Source: Thioalkalivibrio sp. XN279 (GTDB lineage: Bacteria; Pseudomonadota; Gammaproteobacteria; Steroidobacterales; XN24). Taken from it: a stretch of DNA of 40,819 nt. The stretch spans positions 307,501 through 348,319 of the forward strand of contig NZ_JAANBD010000023.1 of the NCBI RefSeq assembly GCF_011089885.1, written 5' to 3'. Position 1 is the first letter of the stretch. Each line of letters begins with the position of its first letter. A program made the translations under genes and the position numbers. Of this stretch, positions 18,501 to 26,447 are shown piece after piece. The notes below the pieces were generated by a model. The model worked only from the letters and a program-made list of their open reading frames with translations. It was not told the origin of the DNA and searched no databases.

Positions 18501-19214
18501 AACCGCGCCCAGGCTGTCCATAGCCTGACCGGCGGCGCCCTGTCCGGCGAAGCCACGGCGACGGTGCGCGTGGTGCCCGACCCGACCTTCGACTGCACCG
18601 ACGTCACCGGCAAGGTGTTCGACGACGCCAACCGCAACCAGGTCCAGGATGCGGGCGAGCGCGGCCTGCCCGGCATCCGCCTGGCGACCGCGCGCGGCCT
18701 GGTGGCGACGACGGACGAGCACGGCCGCTTCCACATCACTTGTGCGGTCACGCCGCGCGAAGGCCGCGGCAGTAATTTCATTCTCAAGCTGGACGATCGC
18801 ACCCTGCCGAGCGGGTACCGGATGTCCACCGAGCAGGTGATGGTCGAGCGGGCGACGCGCGGCAAGGCACTGCGCTTCAACTTCGGTGCCTCCCTGCATC
18901 GCGTGGTGTCGCTGGATATCGCCGACGCCGTATTCCAGCCCGGCACGGCGCAGATGCGTCCACAGTGGCAGCCGCGCATCGAGCTGCTGGTGGCCGAGCT
19001 GAAGAAGGCGCCGGCCGTGCTGCGGCTCTCCTACCTTGCGGACCTGGAGGACCCCGGGCTGGTGGAGCGCCGGCTGGAGGCGGTGAAACAGCAGGTCACC
19101 GATGCGTGGGAGACGCTGGACTGCTGTTATGAGCTGAGCATCGAGCAGGAAATCTTCTGGCGTCGCGGCGCGCCGGCCGACAAGGTCGCCCTGCCGGGGA
19201 GGGACGCGCCGTGA
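12594..19214 (+). CDS. Giant secreted DUF11-repeat surface protein
   Basis: A 2206-residue protein with a signal peptide (cleavage near residue 35, ALA/VNC). ATG 12594 has GAGGG upstream and is preferred to GTG 12576. Many DUF11-type Ig-like modules start near residues 292, 474, 637, 782, 961, 1126, 1287, 1448 and 1870, recognised by patterns such as GDVLRYTITVYNFGN with RDPIPPDTTY. Two SdrD-B-like modules lie near 1588 and 1999 (WHDVDFNRVQGAGEPALEGW and VFDDANRNQVQDAGERGLPG). The last 100 residues (VFQPGTAQMRPQWQPRIELL onward) look like a degenerate OmpA-like domain. Residues 135-632 and 633-1125 are a tandem duplication. No membrane anchor, LPxTG or T9SS tail is visible. It overlaps the next gene by GTGA. 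Adhesive or fibrous surface role inferred. Confidence 0.88.
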   Translation: MIPERAIQARARSGRTVVRLLAAAMLLLVSLPALAVNCLDAPYFGVIDGNFVAPPSQIQVDGNCTVRNFPASNPLTTNFSFLTQPGQTQERWLVVFDNVVHLGNMSCNATHEHKIWFTNGSSSRIRANCQNLLIPVEKIDKQNPAGQVTAAIGAPFTYRLVIPVLFDPATGNVINFAGSPNQLHGITIWDDLNETGADLTYLSHEAYWLESGAEVPHTFSNTDGLLTFVIDPVIPAETQMVIDITVVLDDSPANVIGTQFINTAKWQFGRLIDGVFYQPLPGEWGVTPPMTIAGPDLVVDKTGPATLNLGELGEFVLDVRNIGNSDAWNTRLADQLPDGASGGMCDFAPVVQSAQVFAADGVTPVPGKGPLVQGTDYFLSFSSAPACELELEILTPAGVIGAGERLVVRYQGRIDSDTQDGIALTNVAGAVEWFHGAPGSPSRYQFTRELTDGTVGVVDHEDAHTVTVALSGLFFEKSVANLSTGTNPAGTARPGDVLRYTLRLRTLDDALENLTFRDDLGSLNTLPVFVPGSLALVPGSIPPGADTSNTNPAGGTNGAGLLDIRNLQLPAGGAIQVQFDITLRPELSDGDVALNQAELIFGGSQLALSDDPNINGPADPAVPGDEDPTRVVIETDPPQGLAKANTQATAAIGERFSYRVTVPAVPHATAVYDARIIDDLSASAADLRFVGVSKVSGSGAWTPVNTGTDTALVIEDPVNGIDIPAGEQAVIEITVELLDTAANVAGLAFTNTASYTYNLRNDDPGSVRPGDPGTTEPMTIVEPQLTLEKSGPTRMVPNGAPADFTLDVHNTGTSPAYRLTLIDRLPDTAGGGMCDVAPAALTLQLFQADGVTPVAPVLVAGSDYTVDFAGTPACTMTLTMLSAAAAIGPDQRLLVRYQAALDVGTQENIGLTNVAGATRWFSNDAAAPGAEVREYLRPLTNGTVGVLDHEDAHTVAVFAPVLRFDKTVANVTRGDDPGTLASPGDTLRYRLVIENLGETPVEDFSIIDQLDRLNVPQAFQPGSLRLVTVPAGADTASTDPSGGDAGTGLLDVRNLSLAGPGDSVTIEFEVALAPVLANGRAVLNQSQMLVDQTVVWQSDDPNVNGPSDPGVDGDEDPTRIVIESAPAFEVHKVSAYLDGDPAILLAGERLRYTVTVRNIGSDDAADTLLRDEIPVNTRYVPGSTTLNGAPVPDGPAASAPLSNGILINTPEDPTPGLLRAAPAETPGNTATLTFDVTVNEDVIDGTVIANQAFVSAPAGGINGQPSDDPRTPIVDDPTRDVVGNAPALWAEKTVALLVDAGTPGIVDPGDVLRYTITVYNFGNVPATGAVVRDPIPPDTTYQADTLYLNELPVGQPDGGVSPLIAGVDVSSEDLTPPLPDTGSGTLSPGGAAQIRFDVRVDDAVLSGTIIRNQAVVATQELSDQLTDGDGNPSNGAQPTEIVVGDAQQLAITKQVAVVGGGLALPGTTLEYVVEVRNIASVPAQAVVITDDLDLPVAGQLSLVDGSASMNGSGAAISVAGPVLVADYSSVYGPLAPGGVVQLRFRAVLDEALAVGTTVTNTAVVEWNTPAQSASASVSIDVGGVAGVGIVNGVAWHDVDFNRVQGAGEPALEGWVVNLYRNDQLVHTTLTDAGGAYRISGIAPNDANGDRYELRFRAPDAGSLSAMLGDGDSPFTNGPQSIADIAVASGSNLQDLNLPITPNGVVYNAMLRTSVAGAALTMQYAGSETPLPASCFADPVQQGQVTRGDGYYKFDLDLSDPACAGTGYIIAVAAPADGFIPGQSRIIPPASDGATPAFSVPACPGTAADAVPATAAHCEAQVSGLAPPPSVPGRTAGTSYYLHLGLDDSQPPGSSEIFNNHIPLDPVLDGAVAISKTTPVLNVSRGQLVPYLITVNNVFGAELLDISIVDRFPAGFRYVEGSARIDGMPAEPAVAGRELTWDNLGIDEEGTRTVALLLAVGAGVGEGEFVNRAQAVHSLTGGALSGEATATVRVVPDPTFDCTDVTGKVFDDANRNQVQDAGERGLPGIRLATARGLVATTDEHGRFHITCAVTPREGRGSNFILKLDDRTLPSGYRMSTEQVMVERATRGKALRFNFGASLHRVVSLDIADAVFQPGTAQMRPQWQPRIELLVAELKKAPAVLRLSYLADLEDPGLVERRLEAVKQQVTDAWETLDCCYELSIEQEIFWRRGAPADKVALPGRDAP
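13000..15970 (+). repeat. Tandem duplication of about 490 codons inside the DUF11 gene
   Basis: Two consecutive blocks (about 13000-14490 and 14491-15970) encode the same order of modules. Matching landmarks include AAIGAPFTYR/AAIGERFSYR, GGMCDFAP/GGMCDVAP, LTNVAGAVEWF/LTNVAGATRWF, GTVGVVDHEDAHTV/GTVGVLDHEDAHTV, and SDDPNINGPADP/SDDPNVNGPSDP. The copies have diverged substantially, so the duplication is old. Boundaries are approximate. Confidence 0.8.
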
Positions 19215-22200
19215 GCCGCATGTGCAAGTGCGCCTTGCTGTCCCTGTTATCCATCGCCTCGATGCCGGCCATGGCGCAGTCCTGGCAGTTGCTGGATTCC
19301 CTGGCACCGCTGGAGCCGCGACGTGGCGAGGCCGTCGAGACTCACCTGCCGGGCGATCTCGATTTCCGGCAGTGGGCGCTTGATCCCGAGCTGCTGCAGG
19401 CGGAGGCCGGCGACCGGCTCGAGACCCGAGACGTCGTCGTCGAGGACGTGGAAATCGTCAAGTTGAGCGGGCTGGTGCCGCCGATCCGCTTCGAGTCCGG
19501 CGTGGCCGACATCCCGCCGGATTACGTGGCCCAGCTGCGCGAGATCCTGGCAGGCATGCAGCATCGCAGGAATGTCCGCTTGCACCTGGTCGGCCATGCC
19601 GACAACCAGCCGTTGTCCCCGGCGCTGGCGCAGGTCTACGGCGACAACGCCGGCCTGTCGCGCGAGCGCGCCGGCGAGGTGGCGGAGTTCTTCCAGGCGG
19701 CGCTGGGCCTGCCGCCGGAATCGATCTCCTACGAATGGGCGGGCGACAGCCGGCCGATCGCCGCCAATGCGTCGCCAGCTGGCCGGGCGCTGAACCGCCG
19801 GGTGGAAGTGGAGGTCTGGTACGACGAGCCGAAGGAGGTGGTGGTACAGCAGGAAGTGCTGGTCGCAGGCGAGTTCAAGCGCGTCAAGGTCTGCCGGGTC
19901 GAGACGGTTTGCAAGCTGCGTTACCTCGAGGGCCACTCGCGGCGCGCGCGCGTCAGGAACCTTGTCGCACCCTTGCACTGGGACGGCGAATCAGCAACGG
20001 TGCCGCCGGAGTTCATCGACCAGCTGCGGCAAAGCCTGCACAACATGCGCGACCGCCACAACATCGCGGTCCGTTTCATCGGCCACGCCGACGACCAGCC
20101 GCTGACCGGGCGCGCCGCCCGTATCTACGGCGATCCGCTGTCGTTGTCCAAGGCACGTGCCCTGCGTGTCGCGCTGGCCGCGCGGGACGCGCTCGAGATG
20201 CCCGGTGTCGCTTTCGAGAGCGAGGGCCGCGGCGCGTCCCGCCCGCTGGCCAGCAACGAGACGGCGCAGGGCCGCGCCACGAACCGGCGCGTGGAAGTGG
20301 AGTTCTGGTACGACGACCCGCTGCAGGATTTGCCGGACGAGCCGCAGCTGTGCCCGGAGGATGCCGGTGCGGAGCTGGTGACCCGGGTGTATGACCCGCC
20401 GTGGGGCCGGATTCCGCAGCTGGACCTGGTGCAGGGTGACGCGATCGTGCCGCCCGGCTATACGGACATGCTGCGTCGCGCCCTGGACGACGTCGCCGAC
20501 GAGACCAATCCCCGCCTGCGCTTCGTGGGCTACACCGCCAACGAGCGGCTCGACCGCCGTACGGCGATGGTGTACGGGGACGATGTCGGGCTTGCCACGG
20601 CGCGCGCGCGCCGCGCCATGGAAACCCTCGGCGCGGAGCTCGGGCTGGAGAGTCACCAGGCCGAGCACGAGGGTCGCGGCTACGTGCACTCGGAGGACGT
20701 GGTGCGGAGCGGCTTCCTGCAGGGGCAGGATTCCTACGTGGTAGTGCAGGTCGTGTACGACGAGCTGGCCGTGCTGGACGACTACGAGGGCGTGGACGTC
20801 ACTCGCATCACGCGGGAGCTGCGCACCCGAGATGCCTTCGGCCTGAATCTCATGCGCATCGCTGTCGACGGCGAGCCGATCGACGACCCGGGCAGGAGCT
20901 CGGCGGACGTCCAGCGCTGCACCGACGTGGCCCTGGAACGCGCCGACATGCGCTTCCACTTCGACAGCCTGGAGGCACGACCGCGGCTCTCCGTGACGGC
21001 GCAGCCCGCGCCGCTGGTGGTGCCGCGTGCGGAGCCGGTCGACGCGTTCGCGACGCCATTCCGCTTCCGGATGTACACCAACTACGCGAGCTTCATCGAG
21101 CGCGCCGAGGTGCGGCTGTTCGCCCCGGGGCAGTCGCTGCAGTCTGCACCCCTGGCGGCGGTCGAGATGGATCGCGACGGACTGGCAGTCTGGCATCCCG
21201 AGAGCGTCGGCCTCGGGGCGCCGGCGGAGGAACTGGTATACGTCCTGCGTGCCTATGATGCCGCCGGCAATTTCGACCAGACAGCGCCGCGCCGGCTGTG
21301 GATGGTGCGCGGGGAAGAAGCCGCCGCGGGCGAGGATGCTGCGGCCGAGGCCGACGGCCTGGAACAGGCCGCCCTGCTTGCGGGCTACGGCGAATCCGGG
21401 CTCGCGGTGCGGAACATCGAGCTCGGCAGCGGCACGGTGCGGGTCCATGGCACGCAGATTCCGCCGGGGCACTCGGTCTGGATCGCCGGCCGCCCGGTTC
21501 CGGTCGACGCCGAGGGCGCTTTCGTGGCGGAGGAAATCCTGCCCGCCGGGTTGCACACGGTCGAGGTTGCCGTGCTCGACGAGGCCGGCAACGGCGAGCT
21601 GTTCCTGCGCGACCTGGAGGTGGCACGCAGCGACTGGTTCTACGTCGGCGTCGCGGATTTCACGCTCTCGAGCACGTCGTCGAGCTCGCGCGCGGATCTC
21701 CTCACCGGCGCGAATGCACCGTACCGGATGGACTCTTCGGCAGACGGCCGGCTGGCCTTCTACCTGCACGGCAAGTTCGACGAGCACACCCGGCTGGTGG
21801 CGAGCGCCGACACGCGCGAGGCGCCGATCGGCGACCTGTTCAGCAACTTCATGGACAAGTCGCCCGAGGCGCTGTTCCGCCGCATCGATCCCGACTATTA
21901 CTACCCGACCTTCGGCGACGACGGCACCGTGGAGGAAATGGCGCCGACCATGGGCAAGTTCTACGTCAAGGTGAGCCGTTACGAGAACCATGCGCTGTGG
22001 GGCAACTTCAAGATCGGCTACATGAACAACGAGCTGGCGCAGGTGGACCGCGGCCTGTACGGCGCGAACCTGCACTACCAGTCGCAGGACACGACGGGCT
22101 TCGGCGAGCAGCGGCTGGTGCTGGACGGATTCGCCGCCGAGCCGGGTACGGTGCCCAGCCGCGACGAGTTCCTTGGCACCGGCGGATCCCTTTACTTCAT

Positions 22201-24316
22201 GCGCCGGCAGGACATTCTCTCCGGCTCCGAGCGCGTACGCATCGAAGTGCGCGACAAGGACTCGGGGCTGGTGACCGCGGTGCTGAACCTGCAACCCGGC
22301 GCCGACTACGACATCGACTACCTGCAGGGCCGCATCCTGCTCTCCGAGCCCCTGTCCTCGACCGTGGACGACCGCCTGCTGGTGCGCACTGGCGGCCTCA
22401 GCGGCGACGAGGCCTGGCTGGTGGTGCGCTACGAGTACACGCCCGGCTTCGAGGACCTCGACGCCCTGGCCCTCGGCGGGCAAGGCCATTACTGGTTCAA
22501 CGATGCTGTCAAGCTGGGCTTCACCAGCAGCAGCAGCGACGACGGCGACGCCGACAGCAGCCTGCACGCCGCGGACCTGACGCTGAGAAAGAGCACGGAT
22601 ACCTGGGTCAAGCTGCAGGCCGCGAGGAGCGACGGCCTGGCGGCCACGACGCTGCGCTCCAGCGACGGCGGATTCGACTTCGCCGGGGTCGACGACTGGA
22701 CGCTCGCAGGCGAGGATGCCGGTGCCTACCGGGCAGACGTGAGCGTCGGCCTCGACGATTTCTTTGCCGCCGGGCGGGGCCGGGTGACGGTGTACGCACA
22801 AAGCCTCGACGGCGGCTACTCCGCGCCGGGACAGAGCGCGCTCACGGACACGCAGCAAGTTGGCGGCACCGTGGAAGTCCCGCTTACCGAGCGCGTTGCA
22901 GTGAGCGCCAAGATCGACCGGCGCGACCAGCAGGACGCGCTGGAGACCTCGGCGCAGGAATTCAACGTCGGCTTCAAGGCCGATACGCACTGGAGCGTGA
23001 GTGCCGGCGTGCGGCGCGATTCACGCCAGGACCGCTCACCGGTGGTGGCGCCGACCCAGGAGGAGGGCGATCGCACCGACGCCGTCGTGCAGCTGGGCTA
23101 TGACTCGGGGGCCAGGTGGCGCAGCTACGGCTTCGTACAGGACACGGTGTCGAGCAGCGGGAGCCGCGAAGACAACGGCCGCGTCGGCGTCGGCGGCGCC
23201 TGGAATTTCAGCGAGCGGCTGACGGTCGACGGCGAGGTTTCGGACGGCGACCTCGGCGCCGGCGCGAGGCTGGGCACCAACTACCTGTACTCGGAACGCA
23301 CCAGCCTGTACCTGAACTATGCGCTGCAGAACGAGCGTGCCGACAACGGCCTGCGCCAGCGCCGCGGCAACCTGGTCTCGGGGGCGCGCTCGCGCCTCTC
23401 GGACACCACCAGCGTCTATCTCGAGGAACGCTACCAGCACAGCGACACGACGGCGGGGCTGACCCACGCCACCGGCGTCAGCCTGGCGCCGAGTGAGCGC
23501 TGGACCCTGGGCGTGAATGCCGACGTCGGCACCCTGCGGGACCGTGACACTGCTGCCGAGACGAAGCGTCTGGCCGGCGGCGTCCGGGCGGGCTACGTAT
23601 TCGAGAAGCTGCAGCTGTCGAGCGGCGTCGAATTCCGCAATGACGACATCCAGCAGGCCGACGGCTCCGTGTTGGAGCGGACCACCTGGCTGTTCCGCAA
23701 CAACCTCAGCTACCAGGTCGCGCCGGACTGGCGGCTCATTGGCCGGCTGAATCATGCCGACAGCGAGAGCTCCGCGGGCGCGTTCTACGACGGCGGCTAC
23801 ACCGAGGCCGTGATCGGCTACGCCTTCCGGCCGGTGCGCCACGACCGCCTCAATGCGCTGGCGAAGTACACCTACTTCTACAACGTGCCGACCACCGAAC
23901 AGGTGACGCCGCAGAGCACGGCGGCGCAGTTCGTCCAGAAGAGCCATATCGGGGCGCTGGATCTGAGCTACGACTTGACCGCGAAATGGACCATCGGTGC
24001 CAAGTACGCGTATCGCCTCGGCCAGGTGAGCCTGGAGCGGGAGAACCCGGAGTTCTTCGACAACAGCGCCCACCTGGTGGTGTTGCGCGCGGACTGGCAC
24101 CTCGGCGAAGGATGGGAGGCGCTGCTTGAAGGGCGCGTCCTGGACATGCCGGACCTCGACGAGCGGCGCAGCGGTGCGCTGGTGGGTCTTTACAAGTGGC
24201 TCGGGCGCAACGTCAAGCTGGGTGTCGGCTACAACTTCACTGAGTTTTCCGACGACCTCACCGACCTGAACTTCAACCAGCAGGGTGCGTTCATCAACAT
24301 CGTCGGCGTGATGTAA
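19211..24316 (+). CDS. Giant outer-membrane protein: three OmpA-like domains plus beta-barrel
   Basis: A 1701-residue protein with a signal peptide (cleavage near residue 22). OmpA-like domain 1 spans about 86-205 (GHADNQ, LSRERAGEV, LNRRVEVEVW), domain 2 about 244-370 (GHADDQ, LSKARALRV, TNRRVEVEFW), and domain 3 about 400-520 is degenerate (GYTANE, LATARARRA, no NRRVE). Ig-like modules follow (about 605-800). From about 810 to the end the protein alternates polar and apolar residues with many aromatic strand ends, typical of a large beta-barrel; it includes GADYDIDYLQGRILLSEPL. The start codon is GTG, overlapping the DUF11 gene by four bases. The OmpA domains would bind peptidoglycan in the periplasm while the barrel sits in the outer membrane. 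Probable partner, anchor or exporter for the DUF11 protein. Confidence 0.87.
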   Translation: MSRMCKCALLSLLSIASMPAMAQSWQLLDSLAPLEPRRGEAVETHLPGDLDFRQWALDPELLQAEAGDRLETRDVVVEDVEIVKLSGLVPPIRFESGVADIPPDYVAQLREILAGMQHRRNVRLHLVGHADNQPLSPALAQVYGDNAGLSRERAGEVAEFFQAALGLPPESISYEWAGDSRPIAANASPAGRALNRRVEVEVWYDEPKEVVVQQEVLVAGEFKRVKVCRVETVCKLRYLEGHSRRARVRNLVAPLHWDGESATVPPEFIDQLRQSLHNMRDRHNIAVRFIGHADDQPLTGRAARIYGDPLSLSKARALRVALAARDALEMPGVAFESEGRGASRPLASNETAQGRATNRRVEVEFWYDDPLQDLPDEPQLCPEDAGAELVTRVYDPPWGRIPQLDLVQGDAIVPPGYTDMLRRALDDVADETNPRLRFVGYTANERLDRRTAMVYGDDVGLATARARRAMETLGAELGLESHQAEHEGRGYVHSEDVVRSGFLQGQDSYVVVQVVYDELAVLDDYEGVDVTRITRELRTRDAFGLNLMRIAVDGEPIDDPGRSSADVQRCTDVALERADMRFHFDSLEARPRLSVTAQPAPLVVPRAEPVDAFATPFRFRMYTNYASFIERAEVRLFAPGQSLQSAPLAAVEMDRDGLAVWHPESVGLGAPAEELVYVLRAYDAAGNFDQTAPRRLWMVRGEEAAAGEDAAAEADGLEQAALLAGYGESGLAVRNIELGSGTVRVHGTQIPPGHSVWIAGRPVPVDAEGAFVAEEILPAGLHTVEVAVLDEAGNGELFLRDLEVARSDWFYVGVADFTLSSTSSSSRADLLTGANAPYRMDSSADGRLAFYLHGKFDEHTRLVASADTREAPIGDLFSNFMDKSPEALFRRIDPDYYYPTFGDDGTVEEMAPTMGKFYVKVSRYENHALWGNFKIGYMNNELAQVDRGLYGANLHYQSQDTTGFGEQRLVLDGFAAEPGTVPSRDEFLGTGGSLYFMRRQDILSGSERVRIEVRDKDSGLVTAVLNLQPGADYDIDYLQGRILLSEPLSSTVDDRLLVRTGGLSGDEAWLVVRYEYTPGFEDLDALALGGQGHYWFNDAVKLGFTSSSSDDGDADSSLHAADLTLRKSTDTWVKLQAARSDGLAATTLRSSDGGFDFAGVDDWTLAGEDAGAYRADVSVGLDDFFAAGRGRVTVYAQSLDGGYSAPGQSALTDTQQVGGTVEVPLTERVAVSAKIDRRDQQDALETSAQEFNVGFKADTHWSVSAGVRRDSRQDRSPVVAPTQEEGDRTDAVVQLGYDSGARWRSYGFVQDTVSSSGSREDNGRVGVGGAWNFSERLTVDGEVSDGDLGAGARLGTNYLYSERTSLYLNYALQNERADNGLRQRRGNLVSGARSRLSDTTSVYLEERYQHSDTTAGLTHATGVSLAPSERWTLGVNADVGTLRDRDTAAETKRLAGGVRAGYVFEKLQLSSGVEFRNDDIQQADGSVLERTTWLFRNNLSYQVAPDWRLIGRLNHADSESSAGAFYDGGYTEAVIGYAFRPVRHDRLNALAKYTYFYNVPTTEQVTPQSTAAQFVQKSHIGALDLSYDLTAKWTIGAKYAYRLGQVSLERENPEFFDNSAHLVVLRADWHLGEGWEALLEGRVLDMPDLDERRSGALVGLYKWLGRNVKLGVGYNFTEFSDDLTDLNFNQQGAFINIVGVM

Positions 24317-24332
24317 GCCACGCTGCTGGACC

Positions 24333-25745
24333 TCAGCGTCCGAACACCCAGCGCAGGACAGACTCGTGCACGGCCTCGCCGATGCCGCGATGAGCATTCG
24401 GCGCATTCAGGATCACCACCGCCACGTAGCGCTCGCCCGAGCGGCTTTGCACCAGTCCGGCGATCGCCGACACGTCGTCGAGCCGTCCGGTCTTGAGACT
24501 GAGCCGGCCGGCCATGTCGCCGTCATGGCGGCGGCGCAGCGTGCCGTCGCGAGCCGCGATGGGCATCGACGCCATGAAGTCGGCCATCTGGGGGTGGTCC
24601 CAGGCGTCGAGCAGCATGTTGCCGAGGGCGGCTGCGGTGACCCTGGTGTCGCGCGACAGGCCGGAGCCGTTGTCCAGCAACAGCCCCGGCATCTCCAGCC
24701 CTCTCTTTTTCAGCCATGCGTCCACGGCAGCCCGGCCTTTCTCCGGCGTGGCCGGCGGGCCCGCATGCTCCAGCCCGAGTGTGAGCAGCAGGTGCCGGGT
24801 CATCGGGTTGTTGCTCCACTTGTTGATGGCGCGCACCTGGTCGTTGAGCGGCAGGGAAGGGAAGGCCAGCAGAGGCTGCGCGTCGGCCGGCGTCGCTTCG
24901 ATGCGCAGGCCGCCCGTGATGCTCCCGCCCAGCTGGCGCCACAGGGCGCGGAACAGCGCGTCGGCAAACTCCGGCGCGGGCAGCACCGAGCGCCACAGGC
25001 TGTACGCGGTGCACCCCGTAGGAAAGGACCCGGACAGCACGGCATGCCGCCCCTCGAACCCGTCGGGGAGGTGGAAGGCCACGCCGCGCTGGAAGCCGCT
25101 GCATGGACCACGGCGATCGCCGATCTGGTTCTCGACGCGGAATCCTTCCAGCGGCGGATCGACGTAGACGCTCACGCCGGCGGCATCACGCATGACGCGG
25201 AATTCCACGGTGTTGCTGTTCACCAGCACGGCGCTGGGCAAGACGTTGTAGGCGCGGTAACGCTGGCTGTCGAAGTCGCCGGGATCCTCGCCGTTGGGCG
25301 CGAACAGGGTGTCGTCGATGACCAGGTCGCCGGCGATTTCCCGGATGCCGCGCGCGCGGACCTCGCGCAGCAGGGTCCAGAAGCGCTCCGTCGTGAGGCC
25401 CGGGTCGCCGCCCCCGCGCAGCACCAGGTCGCCCTCGAGGCGGCCGTTGCGCACCGGCCCGGTCACCAGCACCTCGGTTTTCCAAGTGTACGCCGGCCCG
25501 AGCACATCGAGCGCGGCGTAGCTGGTGAGGAGCTTGATGACCGAGGCCGGGCTGCGCGGCACGTGCTCGTTGAAGGCCAGCAGCGGGGCGGTCCCGTCGA
25601 CGGCCTGCACGAAAATGCTCAGCCCGGCGCCGTCGAGCTGATGGCTGGCGAGCGCCGCGGCGATCGGTCGCGGCAGGGTCTCGGCGGGCAATGCCGCGGT
25701 CATCGAGAGTCCGAGCAGCAGTGCTGCGACGGCGCGCCTGAACAT
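24333..25745 (-). CDS. dacB: D-alanyl-D-alanine carboxypeptidase/endopeptidase, PBP4 type
   Basis: A 470-residue periplasmic enzyme of the peptidase S13 family that trims or cleaves peptidoglycan peptide side chains. All three active-site motifs are present: SVIK at 68-71 (nucleophile Ser68), SNN at 311-313 and KTG at 418-420; the conserved DNGSGLSR lies at 358-365. A signal peptide ends near residue 21. Length and the large insert between the first and second motifs fit PBP4. AGGAGG lies just upstream of the start on the - strand. It converges with the giant OMP gene, with only 16 bases between the stops and no clear terminator. Confidence 0.94.
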   Translation of the reverse strand: MFRRAVAALLLGLSMTAALPAETLPRPIAAALASHQLDGAGLSIFVQAVDGTAPLLAFNEHVPRSPASVIKLLTSYAALDVLGPAYTWKTEVLVTGPVRNGRLEGDLVLRGGGDPGLTTERFWTLLREVRARGIREIAGDLVIDDTLFAPNGEDPGDFDSQRYRAYNVLPSAVLVNSNTVEFRVMRDAAGVSVYVDPPLEGFRVENQIGDRRGPCSGFQRGVAFHLPDGFEGRHAVLSGSFPTGCTAYSLWRSVLPAPEFADALFRALWRQLGGSITGGLRIEATPADAQPLLAFPSLPLNDQVRAINKWSNNPMTRHLLLTLGLEHAGPPATPEKGRAAVDAWLKKRGLEMPGLLLDNGSGLSRDTRVTAAALGNMLLDAWDHPQMADFMASMPIAARDGTLRRRHDGDMAGRLSLKTGRLDDVSAIAGLVQSRSGERYVAVVILNAPNAHRGIGEAVHESVLRWVFGR

Positions 25746-25780
25746 CGGGTCGAGCCTCCTGTGCTTGCAAGCGGTTACAA

Positions 25781-25809
25781 TTGGCCGCGGCGAGCCGATT
25801 TGCTATAAA
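25781..25809 (+). promoter_or_regulatory. Sigma-70-like promoter upstream of the ECF sigma gene
   Basis: TTGGCC (25781-25786) and TATAAA (25804-25809) are separated by 17 bases, about 77 bases upstream of the ECF sigma factor start. The -35 element is a partial match. No clear ECF-type promoter motif was found here. Confidence 0.45.
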
Positions 25810-25886
25810 CGGCCGGCACCGACTGGGCGCATGATGCCGAATCCGCGCTCCATCCAGCAACGAAACAGCCCTCAAGGAAGGCCCTG

Positions 25887-26447
25887 ATGGCGGAATCTCT
25901 CCTCAAGAGAGTAGCCGATGGCGACAGCGGCGCCGTAAAGGAAGTCATGGACCAGTTCGGCGGCCTCGTATGGTCGCTGGCGCGGCGTTCCTGTTTCAAC
26001 CCTGCGGACGCGGAGGACGCGACGCAGGAGATCTTCCTCGATATATGGAAGAGCGCGGGGCGCTATGACGAATCGAAAGGCTCGGAGACATTGTTCGTGG
26101 CAATGATCGCGCGCCGGCGGCTGATCGACCGGATCCGCCGCCAGGGCCGCGAGCCGCAGATGGAAGACGTGGACGCGCCCGGCTTCGAGCTCGCCGGGAG
26201 CACCTCGCTGGACGGCGAAACGGTCAGCGAGGCTGCCCTCGCGGCCCAGGCCGTTGCCACCCTGAAGCCGGCGCAACAGCGGGTGCTGGAACTCGGCTTG
26301 CTGCAGGGCTTGAGCCATAGCGAGATCGCTGACGTCACCGGGATGCCGCTGGGGACAGTGAAGACGCAGATGCGGCGCGGCCTGATCAAGGTGCGGGAGC
26401 TCATGCAGGTCGGCGAGCTGGCAGACCCCGGGGAGGGCGGCTCATGA
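25887..26447 (+). CDS. ECF (extracytoplasmic function) sigma factor
   Basis: A 186-residue RNA polymerase sigma factor. Region 2 lies at about 20-90 (GLVWSLARRSCFNPADAED, ATQEIFLDIW), and region 4 at about 120-175 with a helix-turn-helix (HSEIADVTGMPLGTVKTQMR). The linker between them is short, as in ECF factors. AAGGAAGG precedes the ATG. The next gene overlaps by ATGA and encodes an RskA-type anti-sigma factor, so this belongs near the SigK/RskA type. The signal and regulon are unknown; the DUF4397 lipoprotein gene just downstream is a natural candidate target. Confidence 0.95.
   Translation: MAESLLKRVADGDSGAVKEVMDQFGGLVWSLARRSCFNPADAEDATQEIFLDIWKSAGRYDESKGSETLFVAMIARRRLIDRIRRQGREPQMEDVDAPGFELAGSTSLDGETVSEAALAAQAVATLKPAQQRVLELGLLQGLSHSEIADVTGMPLGTVKTQMRRGLIKVRELMQVGELADPGEGGS

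Noticed and set aside
19991-22990. A 999-codon open frame on the - strand
   Set aside because: It is antisense to the giant OmpA/barrel protein and has the composition of a shadow frame.
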